Below, one piece after another: positions 1-8,827 of a stretch of 64,000 nucleotides of DNA. The notes below the pieces were generated by a model. It was not told the origin of the DNA. It made no database searches and worked only from the letters and a program-made list of their open reading frames with translations. The position numbers and the translations under genes were made by a program. The stretch covers positions 496,001 through 560,000 of the forward strand of contig CAVXXJ010000013.1 in NCBI GenBank assembly GCA_963765705.1. Direction: 5' to 3'. This DNA is from Gaiellasilicea sp963765705 (GTDB taxonomy: Bacteria; Actinomycetota; Thermoleophilia; Gaiellales; Gaiellaceae). Each line of letters opens with the position of its first letter. Position 1 is the first letter of the stretch.

Positions 1-531
1 GTCGAAGAGGCCGGCCCAGAGCGATGACGCGTCCGGCGGAGCGTCGAGGCGCGCGGCGTCGGAGAGGCCCTGGAGCGCGCGCACCAGCACGGCCAGCTCG
101 AGATAGGCGGACGCGACCCGATCCGGGGAGGCGTGCACACCGGCCCGCAGGAGCACTGCTTTCCATTCGACGAGCTCGCCGGCGCCCGGGCCCGTGTACC
201 AGGAGCGGCCCTCCGCCTGGTCGGCCTCGAGCTCGATCAGATAGCGGCCGAGCGGCGTCTCGAGTCCGGAGAGCGCCGTCTCGACGCGATCGGCCGCGTG
301 CCGGAGCGCCGCCTCGCGCCCGCCCGCGGTCGCAGGCTTCGCCTCTCCCCTGCCCCAGCGCTCGAGCAAGCGGCAGAACGAGAGCGCCGCAGCCTCGCAG
401 GCACGCAGCTGCGCGATCAGACGCCGTGCAGTCAGCTCGCTCGCCGCATGCCCGACCAGGATGTCGGGCCACCCTGTCTCCGCTCCGGCGCCGGCAAAGC
501 CGGCACCTCCGCTCTTAGGCAACTCCGTCAA
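1..531 (-). CDS. Hypothetical protein, C-terminus cut by the window edge
   Basis: The reverse strand stays open for 177 codons from a TTG at 531 to the window edge, with the GC-rich third positions seen in the neighbouring genes. The only starts available are TTG codons (531 or 522), so an ATG-only scan misses it. The product looks helical and soluble, rich in Ala, Leu, Arg and Glu, with no signal peptide or motif I recognise. It begins 12 bases after the RNase J stop and is probably co-transcribed with it. Function unknown. Confidence 0.6.
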   Translation of the reverse strand, partial: MTELPKSGGAGFAGAGAETGWPDILVGHAASELTARRLIAQLRACEAAALSFCRLLERWGRGEAKPATAGGREAALRHAADRVETALSGLETPLGRYLIELEADQAEGRSWYTGPGAGELVEWKAVLLRAGVHASPDRVASAYLELAVLVRALQGLSDAARLDAPPDASSLWAGLFD

Positions 532-543
532 GCCTACGCTGCC

Positions 544-2187
544 TCAAACTTCGATCACCACAGGGAGAATCATCGGCCGCCGCCGGGTGCGGTCGTAGAT
601 CACCTGGCCGACGGCGTCGTGCAGGTGCTCCTGGAGCAGCTTGATCTCGGTGATGTCGTCGGAGGCCATCTGCTGCAGCACCCGCGACGCTTCCTCGCGC
701 AGCTCGTCGAGCAGATCCTCCGAGTCGCCGAAGCCACGTGCGATCAGCTCCGGAGGCGCGGTGACGCCTCCGTTCGAGCTCGCGAGCGTCGTGACGATGA
801 TCAGCACGCCGTCCTCGGAGAGCCGGCGCCGGTCCCGCAGCGCCACGTCCCGGACGTCGCCGACACCGAGGCCGTCGACGAAGGTGACGCCGGCCTCGAT
901 CCGGTCGATGATCCGCGGCGTCTTCCCGCGCTCGAGCTCGACCACCGAGCCGTTCTCGGCGATGATGATCGCGTCCGCGGGCACTCCGGACTCGAGCGCG
1001 AGCTGACCGTGCGCCGCAAGCATCCGGTACTCGCCGTGCACCGGCATCATCGCGCGCGGCCGGATCAGCGAGAGCAGCGTGCGCATCTCCTCGGAGCAGG
1101 CGTGGCCGGAGACGTGCACCGGCGCGATCTCCTGGTGCAGCACCTCGGCGCCGGCCTTGGCGAGGCGGTTGATCGAGTCGTGGACGCGCAACTCGTTGCC
1201 CGGCACCGGCTTCGCCGAGATGATCACCGTGTCGCCGCGCTCGACGGCGATCGACGGGTGATCGTTGTAGGCGATCCGCGTCAGCGCGGACATCGGCTCG
1301 CCCTGGCTGCCCGTGCAGAGGATCATCACCTGGCCCGGCGGCAGCTCCATCGCCTGCTGGGGCTTGATCAGGATGTGCTCCGGCACGTCGAGGTAGCCGA
1401 GTGCGCGGGCGATGTTGAGGTTCTTGCGCATCGAGCGGCCGACGATCGCGACCTTGCGGCCGACCTGGATCGCGACGTCGATCGCCTGCTGCATCCGGTG
1501 CACGTTCGACGCGAACGAGACGACGAGGATGCGGCCCTTGCGCAGCGGCATCAGCGTGCGAAACGCCTCGCCGACGAGCCGCTCGGAGCCGGTCATTCCG
1601 GGCCGCTCGGCGTTCGTCGAGTCGCCGAGCAGCAGGTCGACGCCCAGGTTCCCCAGCTCGGCGAACCTGCCCACGTCCGTCTTCAGGCCGTCGACCGGCG
1701 TGTGGTCGAGCTTCCAGTCGCCCGTATGGACGACACGCCCCGCCTCCGTCTCGAGCACGATCGCGACACAGTCCGGGATCGAGTGCGCGACGCGGACGAA
1801 GTCCAGCGTGAACGAGCCGACCTGGATCGGCTTGCCCGTCTCCGCCTCCTGCAGCTGCGTCGAGGCGCTGAGACCGTGCTCGTCGAGCTTCGACTTGATC
1901 AGCCCGAGCGTCAGCTTCGTCCCGATCACCTGGTCGCAGTCGACCTCGCGGAGGAGGTACGGCAGCCCGCCGACGTGGTCCTCGTGGCCGTGCGTGAGCA
2001 CGACGGCGTTGACGCGGCGGTCGCGGAGATAGCCGATGTCCGGCAGGACGAGATCGACGCCGAGGTGCTCGTCTCGCGGGAAGGCGAGGCCCGAGTCCAC
2101 GACCACGATGTCGTCGCCGTGCTCGTAGACCGTCATGTTCTTGCCGACCTCGCCGAGGCCGCCAAGGGGAATGATGCGAAGGCTCAC
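544..2187 (-). CDS. rnj: Ribonuclease J
   Basis: A 547-residue metallo-beta-lactamase/beta-CASP ribonuclease, normal length for RNase J. The metal-binding HGHEDH signature is at residues 66-71, and the beta-CASP and C-terminal domains follow without interruption. RNase J cuts RNA internally and also degrades it 5' to 3', acting in mRNA turnover and rRNA/tRNA maturation in the cytoplasm. The GTG start is supported by a -10 box (TACACT, 2195-2200) seven bases upstream, suggesting a leaderless message. It lies just downstream of dapA on the same strand, a common actinobacterial order. Confidence 0.96.
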   Translation of the reverse strand: MSLRIIPLGGLGEVGKNMTVYEHGDDIVVVDSGLAFPRDEHLGVDLVLPDIGYLRDRRVNAVVLTHGHEDHVGGLPYLLREVDCDQVIGTKLTLGLIKSKLDEHGLSASTQLQEAETGKPIQVGSFTLDFVRVAHSIPDCVAIVLETEAGRVVHTGDWKLDHTPVDGLKTDVGRFAELGNLGVDLLLGDSTNAERPGMTGSERLVGEAFRTLMPLRKGRILVVSFASNVHRMQQAIDVAIQVGRKVAIVGRSMRKNLNIARALGYLDVPEHILIKPQQAMELPPGQVMILCTGSQGEPMSALTRIAYNDHPSIAVERGDTVIISAKPVPGNELRVHDSINRLAKAGAEVLHQEIAPVHVSGHACSEEMRTLLSLIRPRAMMPVHGEYRMLAAHGQLALESGVPADAIIIAENGSVVELERGKTPRIIDRIEAGVTFVDGLGVGDVRDVALRDRRRLSEDGVLIIVTTLASSNGGVTAPPELIARGFGDSEDLLDELREEASRVLQQMASDDITEIKLLQEHLHDAVGQVIYDRTRRRPMILPVVIEV

Positions 2188-2194
2188 GCGGCGG

Positions 2195-2200
2195 AGTGTA
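2195..2200 (-). promoter_or_regulatory. -10 box (TACACT) for rnj
   Basis: TANNNT hexamer seven bases before the GTG of rnj, with no Shine-Dalgarno sequence between. Confidence 0.5.
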
Positions 2201-2214
2201 TGTGCGGTTCCGCC

Positions 2215-3096
2215 CTAGACCGCGGCGGGCTGGAGCAGGCCCAGGCGTGACAGGCAGTCGCGCACGCGGTCGCGCTCGTCGTGGCTCGCCTCGACGAGCG
2301 GCAGCCTGTGGCCGCCGACCTCGTGCCCGAGCTGGTTCAGCGCCGACTTGATCGCGATCGGGTTGCCGACGACGCGCAGCAGCTCGATCGAGGGGAGCAG
2401 CTCCCGGTCGAGGGAGCGGGCCGCGTCGTGCTCCCCCGCCTTCCAGAGCCGGATCAGCTCCTTCACCTGCGGCCCGACGACGTGCGTGTGCACGCAGATG
2501 CCGCCGACGGCGCCGAGCTCGAGGAACGGCAGGATCAGGTCGTCGTCGCCCGCATAGAGGTCGAGCCCGGTTTCGACGATGTGCTTCGCCTCGCCGAGGT
2601 CGTCGTTCGCCTGCTTGACCGCGGTCACGTTCTCGATCTCCGCCAGGCGGGAGATCGTCGCCGGCTCGATGTTGATCACGACGCGGCTGGGGATGTTGTA
2701 GACGACGATCGGCTTGTCGGTCGCTGCGGCGATCGCCTTGAAGTGCTCGACGATGCCGCGCTGCGGAGGCTTGCTGTAGTACGGCGTCACGATCAGGCAG
2801 GCGTCGACGCCGAGCTCGTGCGCCCGCTCGGTCAGGTGGATCGAGTGGCGCGTGTCGTAGGTGCCCGTCCCGGCGACCACCGTCGCGCGGTCGCCGACCT
2901 CGTCGATCGCGGCGGCGTAGAGCTCGAAGCGCTCGTCGTCGGAGAGCGTCGTGCTCTCCCCCGTCGTCCCGGTGATGACGAGACCGTCCGAGCCGTGGTC
3001 GACCAGGTGGTGGGCCAGCGCCCTGAAGTTGTCCAGGTCGACCGAGCCGTCCCGCTTGAACGGCGTCACCATCGCGGTCAGCACTTCGCCGAGCAC
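2215..3096 (-). CDS. dapA: 4-hydroxy-tetrahydrodipicolinate synthase
   Basis: 293 residues, the usual length for DapA. It condenses pyruvate with aspartate semialdehyde in lysine/diaminopimelate synthesis. The Schiff-base lysine is K161 in VTAVKQAND and the catalytic tyrosine is Y133 in VVYNIPSR; the GTTGE loop is near residue 43. The GTG start has a TAGGAT -10 box six bases upstream. dapB lies just upstream on the same strand, so the two consecutive pathway steps are adjacent. Confidence 0.97.
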   Translation of the reverse strand: MLGEVLTAMVTPFKRDGSVDLDNFRALAHHLVDHGSDGLVITGTTGESTTLSDDERFELYAAAIDEVGDRATVVAGTGTYDTRHSIHLTERAHELGVDACLIVTPYYSKPPQRGIVEHFKAIAAATDKPIVVYNIPSRVVINIEPATISRLAEIENVTAVKQANDDLGEAKHIVETGLDLYAGDDDLILPFLELGAVGGICVHTHVVGPQVKELIRLWKAGEHDAARSLDRELLPSIELLRVVGNPIAIKSALNQLGHEVGGHRLPLVEASHDERDRVRDCLSRLGLLQPAAV

Positions 3097-3102
3097 GGCT
3101 GA

Positions 3103-3108
3103 ATCCTA
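3103..3108 (-). promoter_or_regulatory. -10 box (TAGGAT) for dapA
   Basis: Hexamer six bases before the dapA GTG, pointing to its own leaderless transcript. Confidence 0.5.
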
Positions 3109-3224
3109 CCTCCGCTTGACTTCTCCCCGGCCGCCGATCACAGTCGAGCTGCGGCCCGTCTGCGCTCCGGCCCAGCCACCTTTGCGGCGGTGGCGGGATT
3201 CACCCGGGGGGTCGGCGGGCCGTG

Positions 3225-3833
3225 CTACAGCAGGGCGTCGAGCCCCACCGTCAACCCAGCGGGCAGCGACGGCAGCTGCTCGAGCGCCAGCAGGACGCCG
3301 GGGACGAACGCCTCCCGCGACGTCGTGTCGTGCCGGATCGTCAGCGTCTGACCCGGCCCGCCCAGGATCACCTCCTGGTGCGCGACGAGCCCGGGCAGCC
3401 GGACCGAGTGGATCGGCGTGCCGTCCGGAAGCAGCGCTGCCGTGGCCTTCGCGGTCCCCGACGGCGAGTCGAGCTTCGTCTCGTGGTGCAGCTCGACGAT
3501 CGCCGCGTGCGGCATCACCTTGCCCGCCTCGGCCGCGAAGCGCATCATCAGGACCGCGCCGAGGGCGAAGTTCGGCGCGTAGAACACCGGCAGCTCGTGC
3601 TCGCGCGCGAGCTCGGCGACACGCTCCTGATCGAAGCCCGTCGTCCCGACGACGCAGGGCACCCCCGCCTCGAGGCACGCGCGCACGTTGTCGACGACGG
3701 CGTCTGGCCGCGTGAAGTCGACGGCAACGTCCGCGCCGGCCGCGGACTCGACGAGCTCGTGGCCCGCGGCCTCGAGCGCAGGGCCGAGGACGGTTCCGAC
3801 CTTGCCCGTCCTCCCGAGGAGGAAGACCTTCAC
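3225..3833 (-). CDS. dapB: 4-hydroxy-tetrahydrodipicolinate reductase, short form
   Basis: Reduces the DapA product with NAD(P)H. The nucleotide-binding glycine motif GRTGKVG is near the N-terminus; the DFT motif, GTTGF and the catalytic ELHH...K.DSPSGTA block are present. I chose the GTG at 3833, one base after the upstream stop, because the sequence before it (to 3950) is arginine-rich shadow of the M16 gene. At 202 residues it is about 40 shorter than usual (around 245); the missing part lies between the first beta-alpha unit and the DFT motif, a variable segment. The active site is complete. Confidence 0.93.
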   Translation of the reverse strand: MKVFLLGRTGKVGTVLGPALEAAGHELVESAAGADVAVDFTRPDAVVDNVRACLEAGVPCVVGTTGFDQERVAELAREHELPVFYAPNFALGAVLMMRFAAEAGKVMPHAAIVELHHETKLDSPSGTAKATAALLPDGTPIHSVRLPGLVAHQEVILGGPGQTLTIRHDTTSREAFVPGVLLALEQLPSLPAGLTVGLDALL

Positions 3834-3834
3834 G

Positions 3835-5121
3835 TCATGCAGCCTTGCGCCCGACGAGCGCCGGGTTGACGCGCTGGATCGCGGCCTTGAAGCGCGCTTC
3901 GCTCGGACCGATGCCGGCCGCCGAGAGGCGGTCGAGCCGCAGCAGGTCACCCGCCACCGAGGCGACGTCGTCGCCCGTGACGGCCTCGATGCGCTCGACG
4001 ATCTCGTCCAGCGACAGCAGTTCGGTGTCGGTGATCAGCGACTTCCCGAGCCGGCTCATCCGGTTCGACGTCGACTCCATCGACAGCAGCATCCGGCCCT
4101 TCAGGTTCTCCTTCGCGCGCTCGAGCTCGCCGGGACGCACGTTCCCGGCCGAGACGTCGCCGAGCTCGCGCGCGACGATCTCGAGGCACTCGACGAGGTT
4201 CTCCTCGCGCGTGCCCACATAGAGCCCCACCTGGCCGGAGTCCGAGTACTGGGAGGCGAAGCTGTAGACCGAGTACGCCATCCCCCGCTTCTCGCGGATC
4301 TCCTGGAACAGCCGCGACGAAGCGGAGCCGCCGAGGATCGAGTCGAGCAGCGACGCGGCAAAGCGCCGCTCGTCGCGTCTCGAGATCCCGGGGGCGCCGA
4401 GGCAGACGTGGTACTGCTCGGTGGACTTCCTGTGGAAGCGGTAGCCCGGGGCCGGAGCGCGTGAGAACGGCTTGCGGGCGCGGCGCACGGGCGTCTCGGT
4501 CTTCGGCAGCCGGGCGGAGAGAAGCGCGAGGACGCGATCGTGCGTCACGTTGCCTGCGACGGCAACGACGATGTTGTCGTGCGCGTACGCGATGCGGTGA
4601 TACTGGGCGAGCGAGCGCCGGCTGATGCTCGAGATCACATCCGCCCGCCCGATCACCGGCCTTCCGAGCGGATGCCCGCCGAAGACCGCGTCCGCGACGA
4701 CGTCGTGGACGAGATCCTGCGGATTGTCGTCGACCATCGCGATCTCCTCGAGCACGACGTCTCGCTCGGAGTCGATGTCGGTGAAGGACGGGTCGTAGAC
4801 CATCCCGACGATCACGTCCAGCGCCGCCTCGAGCCGGTCGTCGGGCACGCGGGCGTAGATCAAGGTCGTCTCGCGTGACGTGGCGGCGTTCAGCTCGCCG
4901 CCGAGACCGTCGAAGATCTCCGCGATCTCCTGAGCGGAGTGCGAGCTCGTTCCCTTGAAGAGCAGGTGCTCGATGAAGTGCGAGACGCCGGCGCGGGCGT
5001 CCGTCTCGTCGCGCGAGCCGGTCCCGATCCAGAAGCCGAGCGAGACCGAGCGGACACTCGGGACGTGCTCGGAGATCACGCGCTCGCCGGTCCGGAGGTG
5101 CGAGAGGTCGTAGGTCTGCAC
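3835..5121 (-). CDS. M16 family zinc metallopeptidase (processing-peptidase type)
   Basis: 428 residues with the inverted zinc motif HFIEH at 48-52 and the downstream M16 glutamate region. Typical of the single-copy bacterial peptidase encoded next to pnp in many Gram-positives (PepR/YmxG type). It probably degrades or processes peptides in the cytoplasm. The GTG start is supported by a TAGGAT -10 box six bases before it. The stop lies one base before the dapB start, so the two are probably co-translated. Confidence 0.93.
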   Translation of the reverse strand: MQTYDLSHLRTGERVISEHVPSVRSVSLGFWIGTGSRDETDARAGVSHFIEHLLFKGTSSHSAQEIAEIFDGLGGELNAATSRETTLIYARVPDDRLEAALDVIVGMVYDPSFTDIDSERDVVLEEIAMVDDNPQDLVHDVVADAVFGGHPLGRPVIGRADVISSISRRSLAQYHRIAYAHDNIVVAVAGNVTHDRVLALLSARLPKTETPVRRARKPFSRAPAPGYRFHRKSTEQYHVCLGAPGISRRDERRFAASLLDSILGGSASSRLFQEIREKRGMAYSVYSFASQYSDSGQVGLYVGTREENLVECLEIVARELGDVSAGNVRPGELERAKENLKGRMLLSMESTSNRMSRLGKSLITDTELLSLDEIVERIEAVTGDDVASVAGDLLRLDRLSAAGIGPSEARFKAAIQRVNPALVGRKAA

Positions 5122-5127
5122 CGACCG

Positions 5128-5133
5128 ATCCTA
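5128..5133 (-). promoter_or_regulatory. -10 box (TAGGAT) for the M16 peptidase
   Basis: Six bases before the GTG start; the opposite strand carries the start region of the divergent collagen-like gene. Confidence 0.5.
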
Positions 5134-5218
5134 GCTTCCGATTCGGCTTGACTTTGCCGTCCCGGCGTTGTTAGTTGCTGTGGGAGATTTCTTTAGGTTT
5201 GGGGAGGGAGGATCAGGG

Positions 5219-5950
5219 ATGAAGTCGATTGCACGGCGACCGCTGCTCGCGTTCGGGCTCGGGCTGGCCGTCGCGGCCGCGGCGTTCGCGGGGAGTGAGG
5301 CGTGGGCACGGCTGGGTGCGACCCAGGCCTCGGAGACGATTTACGCGTGTGTAAAGCCCAACGGGACCGTCTACTTCGTCGACGCGACGAAGGCCTGCAA
5401 GAAGAACGAGACAAAGGTTTCGTGGAACACGGAAGGCCCGAAGGGCGACCAGGGCGATCCCGGGCCACAAGGGCCGGCAGGTCCTCAGGGCGCCCAAGGC
5501 CCGCAGGGACCTGCAGGCGCAGATGGAGCCCCAGGAGCTCCCGGCGCCAAGGGCGACAAGGGTGACAAGGGCGATACCGGAGAAACAGGCCCGCAAGGGC
5601 CGGCGGGTGCAAACGGTGCTCCGGGCGCTCCCGGCGCCAAGGGGGACAAGGGTGACAAGGGCGACACCGGCGATACTGGCCCGCAAGGGCCGGCGGGTGC
5701 GAACGGAGCTCCCGGTGCCCCGGGTGCGCCGGGCGCAACCGGCCCGCAAGGTCCCCAGGGCCCGCAGGGGCCGCAGGGGCCAGCCGGCGGCGCCGCGAAC
5801 CTGACCAGCCCGAACGGGCTCTACAAGATCACCGTCACCGACGCTGGGATCCTGCTGAAGGGACCGGGCGGCACGGTCAAGATCGACCGTGGCGCGGTCA
5901 GCGTGAAGGGTTACCCGTACGTCGACATCGAAGGAGCTGATCGTCCATGA
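5219..5950 (+). CDS. Secreted collagen-like triple-helix repeat protein
   Basis: About 243 residues. The ATG at 5219 follows a purine-rich GGGAGGGAGG ribosome-binding site and opens a signal peptide (basic start, then an alanine/leucine core). A short cysteine-containing domain follows (YACVKPNGTVYFVD, KACKKNETK), then roughly 110 residues of Gly-X-Y repeats such as GPQGPAGPQG and GAPGAKGDKG, then a non-repetitive C-terminal domain ending in a DRP tail. Collagen-like bacterial proteins form surface trimers. The stop overlaps the next ATG by four bases, implying coupling. Confidence 0.88.
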   Translation: MKSIARRPLLAFGLGLAVAAAAFAGSEAWARLGATQASETIYACVKPNGTVYFVDATKACKKNETKVSWNTEGPKGDQGDPGPQGPAGPQGAQGPQGPAGADGAPGAPGAKGDKGDKGDTGETGPQGPAGANGAPGAPGAKGDKGDKGDTGDTGPQGPAGANGAPGAPGAPGATGPQGPQGPQGPQGPAGGAANLTSPNGLYKITVTDAGILLKGPGGTVKIDRGAVSVKGYPYVDIEGADRP

Positions 5951-6420
5951 GCGAGTCCAAGACGACCCGTCGAGGGATTGTCGCGGGCGGGCTCGCCCTG
6001 CTCGGCGGGCTCGGCCTCGGCGCCGCGGCGACGAGCCGCGCAACGGACAGCGAGAGCACGTCCGGCCGTACGCTCGCCCTGCGGGCACCCCGGCTCCGCG
6101 TCGGCAATCCCGACGCAGCACCGGGCATCCCCGGACGGGCAAATCGCCTCGAGGGTGAGGCGCAGCTGGTCGACCGACACGGCAAAGCGGCCGGAATGTT
6201 CAGCTCCGTCGTGCTCCCGAGCGGGCGCGACGGCGTCGAGCTGCACACGTTCCAGCTCGAAGGCGGCACGCTCCTCGGCATGGGCCGCGTCGGCGGCTAC
6301 GCCGTCGTCGGCGGTACGGGCACGTACGCCGGCGCCAGCGGCGCGTACGTGTTCGAGCACCTGGCCGAGCATCTCGGCGGGGACGGCTCCGCCCACTTCG
6401 TCATCGATCTGAAGGCATAA
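5947..6420 (+). CDS. Secreted dirigent/allene-oxide-cyclase-like barrel protein
   Basis: 157 residues. The N-terminus has a Tat-like signal (TTRRGIVAGG followed by a Gly/Leu/Ala core). The C-terminal half (LEGEAQLVDRHGKAAG, then GGYAVVGGTGTYAGASGAY) matches the beta-barrel pattern of dirigent and AOC-like proteins, in which the GGTGxYxGARG-type turn is diagnostic. The fold call comes from memory of that pattern. It overlaps the collagen-like gene by four bases and is 14 bases from the Hcp-like gene. Function unknown. Confidence 0.7.
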   Translation: MSESKTTRRGIVAGGLALLGGLGLGAAATSRATDSESTSGRTLALRAPRLRVGNPDAAPGIPGRANRLEGEAQLVDRHGKAAGMFSSVVLPSGRDGVELHTFQLEGGTLLGMGRVGGYAVVGGTGTYAGASGAYVFEHLAEHLGGDGSAHFVIDLKA

Positions 6421-6434
6421 GGGGAGACGGGCAC

Positions 6435-6890
6435 ATGGCAAGCAGCGCACTACTGAAACTCGAAGGAACGCAGCAGGGATGGATCAAGGGCGGTGTCATC
6501 CAGAAGGGTCGCGAGGGGCTGATCGAGGTCACCTCGTGGAGCTGGGGAGCCGAACGCAACTTCCAGGGCACGACGCCGACGGGGACGCCGACCATTTCGG
6601 AGTTCCACATCACGAAGCCGCGCGACCAAGCAACGCCAAAGCTGCTCAACGCTTTCGCGAACAACGAGGCGCTCTCGGAGTGGAGGTTCGACCTCTACGA
6701 TCCCAGCTTCCAGGGTGTGGAGACGAACACGATGCGGGTCGAGCTCGAGAACGCTCGGATCGCCTCGGACCGCTACGGCGGCGTCCAGGCTGGGTCGAAT
6801 CCACCGGATGCGGAGGAGCTGACCTTCGTCTTCGAGAAGATCACCGTCACCTGGTTGAACGGCGGTATCGTCGGTACGCTCGAGCAGTGA
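6435..6890 (+). CDS. Hcp-like tube protein (type VI secretion/phage-tail fold)
   Basis: 151 residues resembling the Hcp1 family: compact beta-barrel with LLKLEGTQQGWIKGGV near the start, ITKPRDQATPKLLNAFANNE in the middle and a C-terminal VFEKITVTWLNGG. Hcp forms hexameric rings that stack into contractile-injection tubes. No sheath, baseplate or ATPase lies in the window, so a free-standing secreted or structural role is also possible. The stop overlaps the next gene's GTG (GTGA). Confidence 0.75.
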   Translation: MASSALLKLEGTQQGWIKGGVIQKGREGLIEVTSWSWGAERNFQGTTPTGTPTISEFHITKPRDQATPKLLNAFANNEALSEWRFDLYDPSFQGVETNTMRVELENARIASDRYGGVQAGSNPPDAEELTFVFEKITVTWLNGGIVGTLEQ

Positions 6891-8293
6891 CTGATTCACC
6901 TGCGCCGCCGGCCGTCACCAGGCCGGCGGCGCAGGCTCTTCGCGACGTCTTCGTCTCCGCTGGCTACCGCGGGGACGAGGCGCGTCGCCTGCTCGGCGTT
7001 GAGACCACGCTGCTGCTCGACGAGTCGTCGCTGCCGGTCGCCCGCAGGCGAGTCGACGTCCACGACACGCCGCTCGCAGCGCTCGTCTCGCTCTTCCTGC
7101 TCGGCGACTCGCTCGAGGACCCGGAACGCCGCCTCGGGTCCGGAGCGGAGCTGCTCGTCGAGTCGGGGTTAGCCCGGGAGGACGGAGGAACGCTCCGCCG
7201 CCTCGTGATGGTCATCCCGCATGACGACGTCCTGATCGCCTCAGACGATCCTCGGGGCACGATCGGCGGGGACTATGTCCCGGAGGTGGCGCGTGCATCG
7301 GCCACGCTCGCGTCGCTCACGGTCCGTAAGCCCGTGGAGCGGGCACTCGACATCGGCACCGGCAACGGGATCCAGGCCGTGCTGGCGGCGAGGCATGCGG
7401 ATGCCGTCGTCGCAACCGACATCAGCGAGCGAGCACTGAGCTTCGCGAAGTTCAACTGCGCGCTGAACGGCGCCGACAACGTCGAGCTCCGGCTGGGCAG
7501 CTTCCTGGAGCCGGTGGCGGGCGAGCGGTTCGACCTCGTCGCGTCGAACCCACCCTTCGCGATCTCGCCCGAGAACGACCTCGTCTTCCGCGACAGCGGC
7601 CTCGGCCGCGACAGGGTGAGCGAGGACCTGCTGCTGTCGCTGCCCGCGGTGCTCGAGCCCGACGGCTTCGCCTCGATGACCGCAAGCTGGATCGTCGAGG
7701 GAGACGATTCGGCTGCGCGGCCGCGCGAGTGGCTCGAGCGCGCGGGCTCCGACGGCTGGGTGCTGTACGAGGAGGCCGTCGACCCTCTGGCGAGCACGGT
7801 GATGTGGACGGGCGGAACCGACGACGAGAAGACCGGCAAGTGGCTCGACTACTTCGCCCGAGAGCGGATCGAGCGGATCTCGTACGGGGTGATCGTGCTC
7901 CGGCCGAGCGGCGGCGAAGGCTGGACGCGGGCGCGACCGCTTCCGGAGGGCCTCGGGGGCGCCGGCCCGCACCTCGAGCGGCTCTTCGCCGGCGTGGACA
8001 CCGGCGCGAACGACCTCGCCGCCGTGCCGCTGATGCTCGCCCCCGACGTCGACATCGAGCAGGTGATCCGGCGCTCCGCCACCGGGTGGCAGCTCGCACA
8101 GGCGCGGCTCAGGCTGACCGGCGGCCTCCCCTTCGAGACGACCGTGGACGAGAGCGTGCTCGAGCTGGTCCGGGCGCTCGACGGGCGGCCGCTCGCCTCG
8201 GTGCTCGCGACGATGACTCCCGGCGAGCGGCCCGAGGTGATCGCGGTCGCCCGCGGCCTGCTGGAGCTCGGCTTTCTCGTACCGGTGGAGTAG
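6887..8293 (+). CDS. Class I SAM-dependent methyltransferase (HemK/RsmC-like)
   Basis: 468 residues from a GTG overlapping the Hcp-like stop. The SAM-binding motif DIGTGNG is at 155-160 and the NPPF motif typical of N-methyltransferases acting on planar amino groups is at 221-224. The preceding ~140 residues match the unnamed N-terminal domain seen in actinobacterial methyltransferases of this type. A long C-terminal extension (~200 residues) may bind substrate. Sitting between two Hcp-like genes it may modify a tube protein, or may simply share the transcript. Confidence 0.8.
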   Translation: MTDSPAPPAVTRPAAQALRDVFVSAGYRGDEARRLLGVETTLLLDESSLPVARRRVDVHDTPLAALVSLFLLGDSLEDPERRLGSGAELLVESGLAREDGGTLRRLVMVIPHDDVLIASDDPRGTIGGDYVPEVARASATLASLTVRKPVERALDIGTGNGIQAVLAARHADAVVATDISERALSFAKFNCALNGADNVELRLGSFLEPVAGERFDLVASNPPFAISPENDLVFRDSGLGRDRVSEDLLLSLPAVLEPDGFASMTASWIVEGDDSAARPREWLERAGSDGWVLYEEAVDPLASTVMWTGGTDDEKTGKWLDYFARERIERISYGVIVLRPSGGEGWTRARPLPEGLGGAGPHLERLFAGVDTGANDLAAVPLMLAPDVDIEQVIRRSATGWQLAQARLRLTGGLPFETTVDESVLELVRALDGRPLASVLATMTPGERPEVIAVARGLLELGFLVPVE

Positions 8294-8305
8294 GCTGCCC
8301 CCGAG

Positions 8306-8788
8306 ATGGCCGTGGTCGACTGCTTCCTGAAGCTCGACGGCGTTCGTGGCGGCAGCACCGACGCCAAGCACAAGGACGAGCTCGAGCTGCTCTCCTTCAG
8401 CTTCGCCGCAACCCACGCGGGCGGCTCAGGTTCGGGCGGGGGCGGCGGCGCCGGCAAGGTTCAGATCAGCGGTCTCTCCTGCACGGCCGTGACCGGCCGG
8501 GCCGGGCCACAGCTCTTCCAGCTCTGCGCCGAAGGCAAGCACGTCAAGCAGGCGCTCCTGACCGTGCGGAAGCCGGGCAAAGCCGCGTTCGAGTTCGTCA
8601 AGATCAAGCTCGAGGACGTCGTCGTCTCGAGCTACGCGGTCGGCGGGGGCGAAGCCGATGTGCTGCACGACGCGTTCTCGCTCGGCTTCAAGCGCATCAC
8701 CTACGACTTCGTGCCCCAGAAGCCGGACGGCTCCGCCGACACGGTCGTCCACAGCGGCTGGGACCTCGCAGCGAACAAGAAGATCTGA
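8306..8788 (+). CDS. Second Hcp-like tube protein
   Basis: 160 residues, a more distant Hcp1-family member: VVDCFLKLDGVRGGSTDAKH at the start, a Gly/Ser-rich loop near residues 39-50, then FEFVKIKLEDVVVSSYAVGG and a C-terminal strand ending before GWDLAANKKI. Together with the copy at 6435 it brackets the methyltransferase. A TAGGCT hexamer lies nine bases before the ATG. A strong hairpin terminator follows the stop. Confidence 0.7.
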   Translation: MAVVDCFLKLDGVRGGSTDAKHKDELELLSFSFAATHAGGSGSGGGGGAGKVQISGLSCTAVTGRAGPQLFQLCAEGKHVKQALLTVRKPGKAAFEFVKIKLEDVVVSSYAVGGGEADVLHDAFSLGFKRITYDFVPQKPDGSADTVVHSGWDLAANKKI

Positions 8789-8796
8789 GACGAGAA

Positions 8797-8818
8797 GGGG
8801 GCGGCTCGCGCCGCCCCC
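8797..8818. terminator. Bidirectional hairpin terminator between hcp-like gene and pnp
   Basis: Perfect 9-bp GC stem (GGGGGCGGC / GCCGCCCCC) with a four-base loop, lying between the convergent ends of the plus-strand gene and pnp. Confidence 0.75.
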
Positions 8819-8827
8819 CAGTCGTTC

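Noticed and set aside
133..2250. 705-codon plus-strand ORF
   Set aside because: It is the antisense shadow of RNase J; the product is Arg/Asp/His-rich with no recognisable motif, while the minus strand gives a complete RNase J.
3106..3678. 190-codon minus-strand ORF overlapping dapB
   Set aside because: Out of frame with dapB and Arg/Ala-rich; dapB has full catalytic motifs.
5430..5800. Collagen-type repeats considered as CRISPR or satellite DNA
   Set aside because: Repeats are nine-base codon triplets encoding Gly-X-Y in frame, with no spacers.
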